Shown here piece by piece: positions 9,777-17,697 of a stretch of 64,000 bases of DNA. Under the pieces are notes generated by a model. The model ran no database searches, was not told where the DNA came from, and saw only the letters and a list, made by a program, of their open reading frames with translations. The first letter of the stretch is position 1. Every line of letters starts with the position of its first letter. The translations under genes and the position numbers were made by a program. Source of the stretch: Streptomyces scopuliridis RB72 (GTDB lineage Bacteria; Actinomycetota; Actinomycetes; Streptomycetales; Streptomycetaceae); the NCBI RefSeq assembly GCF_000718095.1, contig NZ_JOEI01000003.1, positions 1 through 64,000 on the forward strand, read 5' to 3'.

Positions 9777-10602
9777 GTTCCGGGCCGCCGAAGTCGGGGC
9801 TGGAGAAGTCCGGGCTGCTGAACGTCGGGCGCTGGCCGGCGGTCGAGCCCTCGTCCGGGCTGGAGAAGTCGGGGCGGCTGTAGCCGATCTTGGGCAGGTG
9901 CTTCACCGGCTGCGCAGGGCGCGGTGCGGGCGGTGCGGCCGGAGTGCCGGCGCTCGGGGCGGCCAGCGCGGCCCGCAGGAAAGGCAGGATGCCGCGCTCC
10001 AGCAGGGCCTGGCGCCAGGCTTCCCGCGCGCGGGCCACCTCGTCGGGCAGCTCGCCGCCCCACGGTTCCTCGGCGGGAAGCTGGGTCGCGGTGTTGCGCA
10101 GTGCCGTGACGAGCAGGCCTATCGCGGCGACCAGGATGCCGACGACGGTGACGGCGGTGAAGAACCACCCGACCGCGACCAAGCTGCGGGCGAAGGCGGG
10201 CGGCGGGCTGAGCGCTTTGAGGAGGTAGCCGACAAGCAGGAAGATGACCGCCGCGGTGCCGCCGAGGACCGGGGCCAGCACGGTGATGACGGCCGCGAGC
10301 CCCGCCCCCGCGTCCGGAGTCTCGCTCCCCGACGCGGGCGAGGCGGCGTCATGGACCGACGAGGAGGAGGGCGCCGGTGAGCGGAATTCCTCGCGGATCT
10401 TCGCGAAGTGCTCGTACTCGGCGGCGGCGGACGAGGTGATCAGCGCCGTGGCGCTCAGGGCCATCGTGCGCAGCTGCTCGCTGTTGAGCCGCTGTCCGGC
10501 CGCGGAGAGTTCCGCGTCGTCGTGTGCCTGGCGCAGTGCCTCGTCGAGGATCCGCTCGAAATCCGCGCGATCCTCGCTCAGCAGATGTGGAGCGCTGTTC
10601 AT
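9763..10602 (-). CDS. Two-helix membrane protein of unknown function
   Basis: The 279-residue protein has a soluble, Glu/Asp-rich N-terminal 90 residues and two long hydrophobic helices at about 102-130 and 140-168. A cytoplasm-like C-terminal part ends in repeated (R/S)P-D/T-FSSPD units. I do not recognise a domain. The ATG at 10602 is preferred because GGGGG lies six bases before it; another ATG at 10608 is in frame. It is flanked by thiC (convergent) and the PPP-phosphatase gene (same strand, 153 bp upstream). Confidence 0.7.
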   Translation of the reverse strand: MNSAPHLLSEDRADFERILDEALRQAHDDAELSAAGQRLNSEQLRTMALSATALITSSAAAEYEHFAKIREEFRSPAPSSSSVHDAASPASGSETPDAGAGLAAVITVLAPVLGGTAAVIFLLVGYLLKALSPPPAFARSLVAVGWFFTAVTVVGILVAAIGLLVTALRNTATQLPAEEPWGGELPDEVARAREAWRQALLERGILPFLRAALAAPSAGTPAAPPAPRPAQPVKHLPKIGYSRPDFSSPDEGSTAGQRPTFSSPDFSSPDFGGPEHRPE

Positions 10603-10755
10603 GTGCATCCCCCGATGCTCCGTAGGGCCGGTTCGCCCGTGTGGGACGGGCAGTTGGCGGAAACGGAGGAGAGCCTGCTACGGATAAGGCGATGGTAGAG
10701 CTGTTGTGGCGGGGCGTGACAGGGGGTTTCGGGAAATCACCTGTCACACATTGAT

Positions 10756-11856
10756 TCAGTTATCCAGCGGAAGCTGTACGACCAGCAGCTTTCCCGCCAT
10801 GGTGACGCCGCCGTCCATGGCGATGGCAAGTCCATCGGCATATACGTGCGGCCCTTCCACTACCGGGCCTGTGTCGCCTTCGTCGTCCGAAGCGTCTTCT
10901 GTACCGACTTCGCCGAGCAGATAGGGAATGGGGCTGTGTCCGTGGACGACGCGCTGTCCGCCGTACTGGGAGAGCAGTTCGCGTACGGCCTGCGGCCCGC
11001 CGTCGTCACGGAACGCGAAGCGTTTGGTGAGTTTGCGGAACAAATCCCAGCATTCGTCGGCGTCATTGCGGGTGAGGATCTGATGGACGGTGTCGTTGAC
11101 GTCCTCAATGGTGGAGCCATAGTCGAGATAGGCCGTCGTGTCGGAGTGCATCAGCAGATGCTCGTCCTCCTCGACGACCGCGTCGAGCCGGGACATCCAT
11201 TGCAGATGGACATCCTGGAGGCGCTCCATATCGGTCCGCTGGCCGCCGTTGAGCAGCCAGGCGGCCTGGAAAGTGGCGGTGCCCGCACCTGAGTTGACGG
11301 GCGTGTCGCCGAATCGCCTGGCGCCGATGAGCAGCAGTTCGTGATTGCCCATCAGGGCCTTGCAGTAGCCGCCGGCCGCCGCCGCCTCGGCGGAGAGCCG
11401 CATGACGAGGTCGATGACTCCGATGCCGTCGGGGCCGCGGTCGGTGAAGTCGCCGAGGAACCAGAGCCGGGCGTTGTCCGCCGCCCAGTGGCCGTCGGCG
11501 TCGATGAGGTCCTGCGCGGCCAGCGCGGCGAGGAGTTCGTCGAGATAGCCGTGGACATCGCCGACGACGTAGAGCGGGCCGCGGCCGTCGGGTGTGGACG
11601 GCTCCACGGGGTCGACCCGCACCTGGACGGTGTCCCCCCGGTTGATCACCGGGAGGTCGCGTTCGGTGGGGGTGTAGCCCTCGGGCGGTTCGTGGTCCGG
11701 GAACGCGTTGCCGGGATGCCCTGACGGGCCGTCGGCCGGGGGGCCTGACGGTCCGGGCTCTCCGGACTGCACGGGAACCTGCGCGTACGGCGGTACGCGG
11801 AAGTCGCGCAACGTCGCCGTCCGCACCACGGGTCCCTCGCCGGCCCCCTGTGTCAT
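10756..11856 (-). CDS. PPP-family metallophosphatase
   Basis: The 366-residue protein is a calcineurin-like Ser/Thr or diadenosine-type phosphatase. All metal-binding signatures are visible: GDVHG, GDFTDRGPD and GNHE, with a later VVHGHSPIP. An N-terminal proline-rich segment of about 90 residues precedes the catalytic core. GGAGG lies upstream of the ATG at 11856, and a candidate promoter is at 11962-11990. Substrate class cannot be settled from the sequence. Confidence 0.88.
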   Translation of the reverse strand: MTQGAGEGPVVRTATLRDFRVPPYAQVPVQSGEPGPSGPPADGPSGHPGNAFPDHEPPEGYTPTERDLPVINRGDTVQVRVDPVEPSTPDGRGPLYVVGDVHGYLDELLAALAAQDLIDADGHWAADNARLWFLGDFTDRGPDGIGVIDLVMRLSAEAAAAGGYCKALMGNHELLLIGARRFGDTPVNSGAGTATFQAAWLLNGGQRTDMERLQDVHLQWMSRLDAVVEEDEHLLMHSDTTAYLDYGSTIEDVNDTVHQILTRNDADECWDLFRKLTKRFAFRDDGGPQAVRELLSQYGGQRVVHGHSPIPYLLGEVGTEDASDDEGDTGPVVEGPHVYADGLAIAMDGGVTMAGKLLVVQLPLDN

Positions 11857-12240
11857 CGACCCCTCCACCACCGTCGCGCCGCCGTACACCTCTCGGGCCC
11901 GCCGGACTGGATGGGGGTGAGCCCATCGCAGGTAGGACGAGGTCCGTGGTGTCGTGCGCCCATCATAGGAACGCCGCTCCCGCTCTGTGACGCACCAGGG
12001 GGGAGAATTCGGCGGGACCTCGGGTTCCACGGCTGTTTTCACGCCGATCGCCCGAAATGCGAGAAGGTCTGGTCCTTCTTCCGGCCTCTTCGGCGGCGAG
12101 TCTCCGGCACAGTCCGGTGGATTCCCGGGGCCGTTCGGCGAGTCGTCGGGACCGTACGGCGGCTCGACGGGCCGCCCGACAGGTCTTCGGGACCGCTCCA
12201 CGGGCCCGGGGACCGTACTGTCCATCGCCTCGGCCTTCGG
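11857..12240. other. Gene-free stretch upstream of the phosphatase
   Basis: This 384-bp interval separates two minus-strand genes. It holds a candidate phosphatase promoter (11962-11990) and GC-rich DNA with repeated GG(C/G)-rich words. Open frames in it are proline/glycine-rich and have no convincing start, so I call no gene. Confidence 0.4.
11962..11990 (-). promoter_or_regulatory. Candidate promoter of the PPP-phosphatase gene
   Basis: On the minus strand TCACAG (11990-11985) and TATGAT (11967-11962) are 17 bp apart. The -10 is a very good match and the -35 is poor. A leader of about 100 nt would result. Confidence 0.4.
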
Positions 12241-13353
12241 TCAGTCGCCCGCGGGGGACCTGGGCGCGCTGACCGTGGTGCGCGGCGGCCGCCGTTGGGA
12301 GGAGGTCCGGATGATCAGTTCGGTCGGTATCACCTGCTCGACCGGCCGGCCGGTGTCGATTCCCTCGATGGCGTCGATGAGGAGCTGGATGACGGCGGTG
12401 CCGATACGGCGTGGCTTGAGCGAGAGCGTGGTGATGGGCGGTTCGGTCGCGGCGTACACCGTGGACTCGCTGCAGCAGACCAGCAGCAGATCCTCGGGGA
12501 CGCGCAGCCCGTACCGCCGGGCGGCGGCGAGCAGGTCGGTGCCGTTGGGGTCGAAGAGCCCGTAGACGGCGTCGGGGCGGTCGGGGCGGGCCAGCAGCCG
12601 GTCGGCGGCGACGGCCCCGGCGCACGGGTCGTGGGCGGGGTAGGACTCGTAGACCGGGTCCTGGCCGACGCGCTCGCACCAGTGCAGATAGGCGGTGGTG
12701 GAGAGCCGGGTGTAGGTGTCCGTGGTGGTGCCGGTGAGCAGGCCGATCCTGCGTGCCCCGGCCGCGGCGAGATGGTCGAGCAGTTCGAGGACGGCCGCCT
12801 CGTGGTCGTTGTCGACCCAGGCGGTGACGGGGAGGGTGCCCGCGGGCCGGCCGTCGGAGACGACGGGAAGGCCCTGGCGGACGAGTTCGGTGACGACCGG
12901 ATCGTGGTCGGAGGGGTCGATGACGACGGTGCCGTCGAGGGCGACGTTCGACCAGACGTCATGGCGGGAGGTGGCGGGGAGGATGACGAGGGCGTAGCCG
13001 CGGGCGAGCGCGGCGGAGGTCGCGGCCCTGGCCATCTCGGCGAAGTAGGCGAACTCGGTGAAGGTGAAAGGTTCATCCCCGTATGTGGTCACGGTCAGGC
13101 CGATAAGTCCTGACTTGCCGGTACGGAGGGTTCGGGCCGCGGCGGAAGGCCGGTAGCCGAGGCGCTCTGCGACTTCTCGGACATGGCGTCTGGTGGCGTC
13201 GGGTAACCGTCCCTTGCCGTTGAGCGCGTCCGAGACAGTCGTGATGGAGACACCGGCTGCGGCGGCTACGTCCCGGATGCCCGCCCGACTTTGCCGGCTT
13301 CCCCGGCGGGTTGTGTCCGTCCGGCTCACCTGGTGTTTCCCTGCTGCTGTCAT
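12241..13353 (-). CDS. LacI-family transcriptional regulator with a TTA codon
   Basis: The 370-residue protein has the LacI helix-turn-helix (RDVAAAAGVSITTVSDALNG) near residues 27-48 followed by a periplasmic-binding-protein-like effector domain. The ATG at 13353 is used; a GTG at 13329 with AGGGA upstream is a credible shorter start. Codon 50 is TTA (13204-13206 on the plus strand reads TAA), in GKGRLPD, so production may need the bldA tRNA. It diverges from the aminotransferase gene across 369 bp that contain an 8-bp-arm inverted repeat. The sugar or other effector is unknown. Confidence 0.9.
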   Translation of the reverse strand: MTAAGKHQVSRTDTTRRGSRQSRAGIRDVAAAAGVSITTVSDALNGKGRLPDATRRHVREVAERLGYRPSAAARTLRTGKSGLIGLTVTTYGDEPFTFTEFAYFAEMARAATSAALARGYALVILPATSRHDVWSNVALDGTVVIDPSDHDPVVTELVRQGLPVVSDGRPAGTLPVTAWVDNDHEAAVLELLDHLAAAGARRIGLLTGTTTDTYTRLSTTAYLHWCERVGQDPVYESYPAHDPCAGAVAADRLLARPDRPDAVYGLFDPNGTDLLAAARRYGLRVPEDLLLVCCSESTVYAATEPPITTLSLKPRRIGTAVIQLLIDAIEGIDTGRPVEQVIPTELIIRTSSQRRPPRTTVSAPRSPAGD

Positions 13354-13504
13354 GGCGAGCCGATAGTAGGGCGCTGAGGGGCGGTGGGGCCGGTCGCATA
13401 TGCACCCGGCAGCAGGCACGTTTCTGCATGATCAAAAATAGCCAACGAGCTTGGAAGTCAAGGAGGTTGGTGGGTTTCGCATTGGTCTGCCATGCAAGGA
13501 GCGG

Positions 13505-13528
13505 CATGGACCTGTCGAAGGGTCCATG
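13505..13528. repeat. Inverted repeat between LacI regulator and aminotransferase
   Basis: CATGGACC at 13505-13512 is perfectly repeated in inverse at 13521-13528 with an 8-nt spacer. It is a possible operator for the adjacent LacI-type regulator, but the spacer is longer than in most LacI operators. Confidence 0.45.
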
Positions 13529-13643
13529 TTTCGAAGAGGTCTCAACTCACCTCTACGGGGGATGCGCGCCACGGCGCAGGCCACCGGCGCGCGGCGGGAA
13601 GGCGAGCGCGCCCCACTCCTGCGGGCTTTCCCGGTGCCCGCCA

Positions 13644-13672
13644 TTCGCAGGGGCCGCGAATCCTCATAAGGT
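13644..13672 (+). promoter_or_regulatory. Candidate promoter of the aminotransferase gene
   Basis: TTCGCA (13644-13649) and TAAGGT (13667-13672) are 17 bp apart, a good housekeeping-type pair. Transcription would start near 13679, leaving a leader of about 45 nt with an AGGAGG ribosome-binding site. The rest of the 369-bp interval 13354-13722 holds only the inverted repeat at 13505. Confidence 0.5.
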
Positions 13673-13722
13673 GAGCAGTATTGAAGATGTAAGGACCCGT
13701 GAACGGCCGAGGAGGACCTGCG

Positions 13723-14817
13723 GTGAGCGAGACGAGCCCCAAGCTGCGTGCCGAGCTGGACGGCATCCCCACGTACAAGCCGGGCAAGCCCGCCGCGGCC
13801 GGCGGACCCGTCGCGTACAAGCTGTCCTCCAACGAGAACCCCTATCCGCCGCTTCCCGGGGTCATGGAGCAGGCGATCTCGGCCGCGGGTGTCTTCAACC
13901 GCTACCCGGACATGGCGTGCACCGGCCTGATGAACGAGCTGGCCGACCGTTTCGGGGTGCCCGTCTCGCATCTGGCCACCGGCACCGGTTCGGTGGGCGT
14001 CGCCCAGCAGCTGCTTCAGGCCACCGCGAGCGCCGGTGACGAGGTCATCTACGCCTGGCGCTCCTTCGAGGCGTACCCGATCATCACGCAGATCTCGGGC
14101 GCCACCTCGGTCAAGGTGCCGCTGACCGCGGGCGAGGTGCACGATCTGGACGCGATGGCCGAGGCGATCACGGACAAGACGCGGCTGATCTTCGTCTGCA
14201 ACCCGAACAATCCGACCGGCACGGTGGTGCGCAGGGCCGAGCTGGAACGTTTCCTGGACCGGGTGCCGGGTGATGTGCTGGTGGTGCTCGACGAGGCGTA
14301 CCGCGAGTTCATCCGGCCCGCCGAGGGCGAGGGCGGTGGGGTGCCGGACGGGATCGACATCTACCGGGACCGGCCGAATGTGGCCGTACTGCGTACCTTC
14401 TCCAAGGCGTACGGGCTGGCCGGCCTGCGGGTCGGCTTCGCGGTCGCCCATGAGCCGGTCGCCGCCGCGCTGCGGAAGACCGCGGTCCCGTTCGGTGTGA
14501 GCCAGATCGCACAGGAGGCGGCGGTCGCCTCGCTGCGCGCCGAGGACGAGCTGCTGGGGCGGGTCGGTTCGCTGGTCGCCGAGCGGGAGCGGGTCTACCG
14601 GGGGCTGGTCGGACAGGGCTGGACCGTGCCCGAGACGCAGGCCAATTTCGTATGGCTGCGGCTGGGCGCCCGCACGCTGGACTTCGCCGCGGCCTGTGAG
14701 GCGGCCGGCGTGGTCGTACGGCCGTTCGCGGGCGAGGGTGTACGGGTCACGGTCGGCGAGAACGAGGCCAATGATCTCTTCCTGCGGACGGCCGAGGCGT
14801 TCCGCAAGGAGATGTAG
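13723..14817 (+). CDS. HisC-like aminotransferase (histidinol-phosphate / aromatic amino acid type)
   Basis: The 364-residue PLP enzyme is a class I/II aminotransferase close to HisC2 and aromatic aminotransferases. The PLP lysine is K228 in FSKAYGLAG, and CNPNNPTGT and LDEAYREF are typical. It is not in a his operon, so transamination of phenylpyruvate or imidazole-acetol phosphate is equally possible. The GTG at 13723 has AGGAGG eight bases upstream; an earlier GTG at 13699 would place that element inside the gene. An intrinsic terminator follows at once. Confidence 0.88.
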   Translation: MSETSPKLRAELDGIPTYKPGKPAAAGGPVAYKLSSNENPYPPLPGVMEQAISAAGVFNRYPDMACTGLMNELADRFGVPVSHLATGTGSVGVAQQLLQATASAGDEVIYAWRSFEAYPIITQISGATSVKVPLTAGEVHDLDAMAEAITDKTRLIFVCNPNNPTGTVVRRAELERFLDRVPGDVLVVLDEAYREFIRPAEGEGGGVPDGIDIYRDRPNVAVLRTFSKAYGLAGLRVGFAVAHEPVAAALRKTAVPFGVSQIAQEAAVASLRAEDELLGRVGSLVAERERVYRGLVGQGWTVPETQANFVWLRLGARTLDFAAACEAAGVVVRPFAGEGVRVTVGENEANDLFLRTAEAFRKEM

Positions 14818-14838
14818 TCCGGCCGGAGCCGGATTTTT
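14818..14838 (+). terminator. Intrinsic terminator after the aminotransferase gene
   Basis: TCCGGC (14818-14823) and GCCGGA (14828-14833) form a stem with a CGGA loop, followed immediately by five T residues. This is a rare textbook rho-independent terminator for this genome. Confidence 0.75.
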
Positions 14839-14965
14839 GGAGCGTGGGGCGGTCTCTTCGAGGCCGCCCTTCGGCGTCTCCAGGGGCCTCTCCGCACGCG
14901 TCCCGTGGGTCTCACCGTGGAGGGGACCCCCCACGCGAAGATCCGGAAGGCTGTGCGACATAATG

Positions 14966-14991
14966 CTTGTGAATGTGAACGCGTTCACAAG
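14966..14991. promoter_or_regulatory. Rex operator upstream of cydABCD
   Basis: TGTGAACGCGTTCACA (14974-14989) is a perfect 16-bp Rex-operator palindrome. A second, wider inverted repeat, CTTGTGAA (14966-14973) with TTCACAAG (14984-14991), overlaps it, so TGTGAA occurs twice in direct repeat on the left. A CATAAT -10-like element lies just upstream at 14959-14964. In S. coelicolor Rex represses cyd genes when NAD+ is high relative to NADH and releases them under oxygen limitation. Confidence 0.9.
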
Positions 14992-15077
14992 CGTGTCCCG
15001 GTTCCTGGCGTTACGCCCAGGGCAAATGGGGCAGGCCGCCGCTGTGACCACGGCGATGTGATGTAAGGAGAGATGAC

Positions 15078-16586
15078 GTGGACCTCGCTCTGGCGCCGGA
15101 GACCCTGGCGCGATGGCAGTTCGGCATCACCACCGTCTACCACTTCCTCTTCGTCCCCCTGACGATCTCGCTCGCCGCGCTCACCGCGGGCTTGCAGACG
15201 GCGTGGGTGCGCACGGAAAACCCGAAGTACCTCAAGGCCACGAAGTTCTGGGGCAAGCTCTTTCTGATCAATATCGCGATGGGTGTCGTCACCGGCATCG
15301 TGCAGGAGTTCCAGTTCGGGATGAACTGGTCCGACTACTCGCGGTTCGTCGGAGACATCTTCGGGGCCCCGCTCGCCTTCGAGGCGCTGATCGCCTTCTT
15401 CTTCGAGTCCACCTTCATCGGGCTGTGGATCTTCGGCTGGGACAAGCTGCCGAAGAAGATCCATCTGGCCTGTATGTGGATGGTCTCGATCGGCACGATC
15501 CTCTCCGCGTACTTCATCCTGGCGGCCAACTCCTGGATGCAGCACCCGATCGGCTACCGGATCAACAAGGAAGCCGGACGGGCCGAGCTCACCGACTTCT
15601 GGGCGGTGCTCACCCAGGACACGGCGCTCACGCAGTTCTTCCACACCATCACGGCGGCCTTCCTCGTCGGCGGCGCCTTCATGGTCGGGATCGCGGCCTT
15701 CCATCTGGCCCGCAAGCGCCATATCCCGGTGATGCGGACCTCGCTGCGCCTCGGCCTGATCACCGTCATGGTGGCCGGACTGCTCACCGCGGTCAGCGGC
15801 GACACCCTCGGCAAGGTCATGTTCAAGCAGCAGCCGATGAAGATGGCCGCGGCCGAGGCGCTCTGGGAGGGCGAGGCGCCCGCGCCGTTCTCCGTGTTCG
15901 CGTACGGGGACGTCGACAAGGGGCACAACGATGTCGCCATCGAGATCCCCGGGATGCTCTCCTTCCTCGCCAACAACGACTTCAGCTCGCATGTCCCCGG
16001 CATCAACGACATCAACAAGGCCGAGCAGGAGAAGTTCGGCCCCGGCGACTACAAGCCCAATATCCCCGTCGCCTACTGGGGATTCCGCTGGATGATCGGC
16101 TTCGGCATGGCGTCCCTGGCCATCGGTATGGTCGGGCTCTGGCTGACGCGCAAGAAGTTCCTGCTGCCACCCGCCTTGCGAACCGGCGAGGACGAAGTGC
16201 CGAATCTGGTGCTCTTCCGGAACAAGGCGCTCAGTCCGAGATTCGCCAAGTGGTACTGGATCACCGCGCTCTGGACGCTGCTCTTCCCGCTGATCGCCAA
16301 CTCCTGGGGCTGGATCTTCACCGAGACAGGACGCCAGCCATGGGTGGTGTACGGAGTGCTGCGCACCGCCGACGCCGTCTCCCCCGGCGTCTCCCAGGCC
16401 GAGGTGCTCACATCGATGATCGTCTTCACCCTGCTGTACGCGGTCCTCGCGGTCATCGAGGTCAAGCTGATGGTCAAGTACGTCAAGGCCGGGCCGCCGG
16501 AGCTCACGGAAGCCGACCTCAACCCGCCCACCAAGATCGGCGGCGACCACACGGACGCCGACCGGCCGATGGCCTTCTCGTACTGA
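15078..16586 (+). CDS. cydA: Cytochrome bd ubiquinol oxidase subunit I CydA
   Basis: CydA carries the quinol site and the three hemes of the high-affinity terminal oxidase. The 502-residue protein has the family start ARWQFGITTVYHFLFVPLTI with the heme-ligand histidine at residue 22, about nine membrane helices and the GRQPW motif near residue 418. The GTG start has AAGGAGA upstream. cydB follows after 14 bp. The Rex operator about 90 bp upstream points to control by NADH/NAD+ ratio. Confidence 0.97.
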   Translation: MDLALAPETLARWQFGITTVYHFLFVPLTISLAALTAGLQTAWVRTENPKYLKATKFWGKLFLINIAMGVVTGIVQEFQFGMNWSDYSRFVGDIFGAPLAFEALIAFFFESTFIGLWIFGWDKLPKKIHLACMWMVSIGTILSAYFILAANSWMQHPIGYRINKEAGRAELTDFWAVLTQDTALTQFFHTITAAFLVGGAFMVGIAAFHLARKRHIPVMRTSLRLGLITVMVAGLLTAVSGDTLGKVMFKQQPMKMAAAEALWEGEAPAPFSVFAYGDVDKGHNDVAIEIPGMLSFLANNDFSSHVPGINDINKAEQEKFGPGDYKPNIPVAYWGFRWMIGFGMASLAIGMVGLWLTRKKFLLPPALRTGEDEVPNLVLFRNKALSPRFAKWYWITALWTLLFPLIANSWGWIFTETGRQPWVVYGVLRTADAVSPGVSQAEVLTSMIVFTLLYAVLAVIEVKLMVKYVKAGPPELTEADLNPPTKIGGDHTDADRPMAFSY

Positions 16587-16600
16587 GGAGTTGAGGAGCA

Positions 16601-17596
16601 ATGGAACTCCACGACGTCTGGTTCGTCCTGATCGCCGTCCTCTGGACCGGCTACTTCTTCCTTGAGGGATTCGACTTCGGCATCGGGATCCTGACCAAGC
16701 TGCTGGCCCGGAACCGCAAGGAACGACGGGTCCTCATCAACACCATCGGGCCCGTCTGGGACGGCAACGAGGTGTGGCTGCTGAGCGCCGGAGGGGCCAC
16801 CTTCGCTGCCTTTCCCGACTGGTACGCCACGCTCTTCTCGGGCTTCTATCTGCCGCTGCTGCTCATCCTGGTCTGTCTGATCGTGCGCGGTGTCGCCTTC
16901 GAGTACCGGGCCAAGCGGCCAGAGGAGAACTGGCAGCGCAACTGGGAGAACGCGATCTTCTGGACCTCCCTGATCCCCGCGGTGCTGTGGGGTGTCGCCT
17001 TCGGCAACATCGTGCGCGGCGTGAAGATCGACGCGCAGAAGGAGTACGTCGGCACCCTCGGTGATCTGCTCAACCCGTACGCGATCCTCGGCGGGCTGGT
17101 GACCCTGGCCCTCTTCACCTTCCACGGCACGGTGTTCGCCGCGCTGAAGACGGTGGGGGACATACGGGTCAGGGCGAGGAAGCTGGCTCTCGGTCTGGGA
17201 GCGGTCACCGCCGTACTGGCGCTCGGCTTCCTGATCTGGACCCAGGCGGACAACGGGGACGGCAAGAGCCTGGTCGCGATGGTCGTCGCCGTGGCGGCGC
17301 TGGTCGCCGCCATCGGGGCCATCGCGGCGGGGCGTGAGGGGTGGTCGTTCGCGCTCTCCGGCGTGACGATCGTGGCCGCGGTCGCGATGCTCTTCCTGAC
17401 GCTCTTCCCGAACGTCATGCCATCCTCGCTGAACGAGGCGTGGAGCCTCACGGTGACGAACGCCTCGTCGACCCCGTACACGCTGAAGATCATGACGTGG
17501 TGCGCGGGGATCGCGACCCCGGTCGTGCTGCTCTACCAGGGCTGGACGTACTGGGTGTTCCGCAAGCGGATCGGTACGCAGCACATCGCGGAGTAG
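16601..17596 (+). CDS. cydB: Cytochrome bd ubiquinol oxidase subunit II CydB
   Basis: CydB is the membrane partner of CydA in the quinol oxidase. The 331-residue protein begins MELHDVWFVLIAVLWTGYFFLEGFDFG, typical of the family (shown here only in its first part: LEGFDFGIG near residue 23), and has about eight membrane helices with WDGNEVWLL near residue 53. GAGGAGTTGAGGAG precedes its ATG. It lies between cydA and the fused cydCD gene and is probably co-transcribed with both. Confidence 0.96.
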   Translation: MELHDVWFVLIAVLWTGYFFLEGFDFGIGILTKLLARNRKERRVLINTIGPVWDGNEVWLLSAGGATFAAFPDWYATLFSGFYLPLLLILVCLIVRGVAFEYRAKRPEENWQRNWENAIFWTSLIPAVLWGVAFGNIVRGVKIDAQKEYVGTLGDLLNPYAILGGLVTLALFTFHGTVFAALKTVGDIRVRARKLALGLGAVTAVLALGFLIWTQADNGDGKSLVAMVVAVAALVAAIGAIAAGREGWSFALSGVTIVAAVAMLFLTLFPNVMPSSLNEAWSLTVTNASSTPYTLKIMTWCAGIATPVVLLYQGWTYWVFRKRIGTQHIAE

Positions 17597-17697
17597 CCAC
17601 GGCGCCGGCGCCGGATCGTGCGGCACCGGACCACACCGCGTCGGGTCACTCGGCGTCGGGCGCGGGCAAGGCAGTAGCGGCAGAGCAGTAGGAGTAG

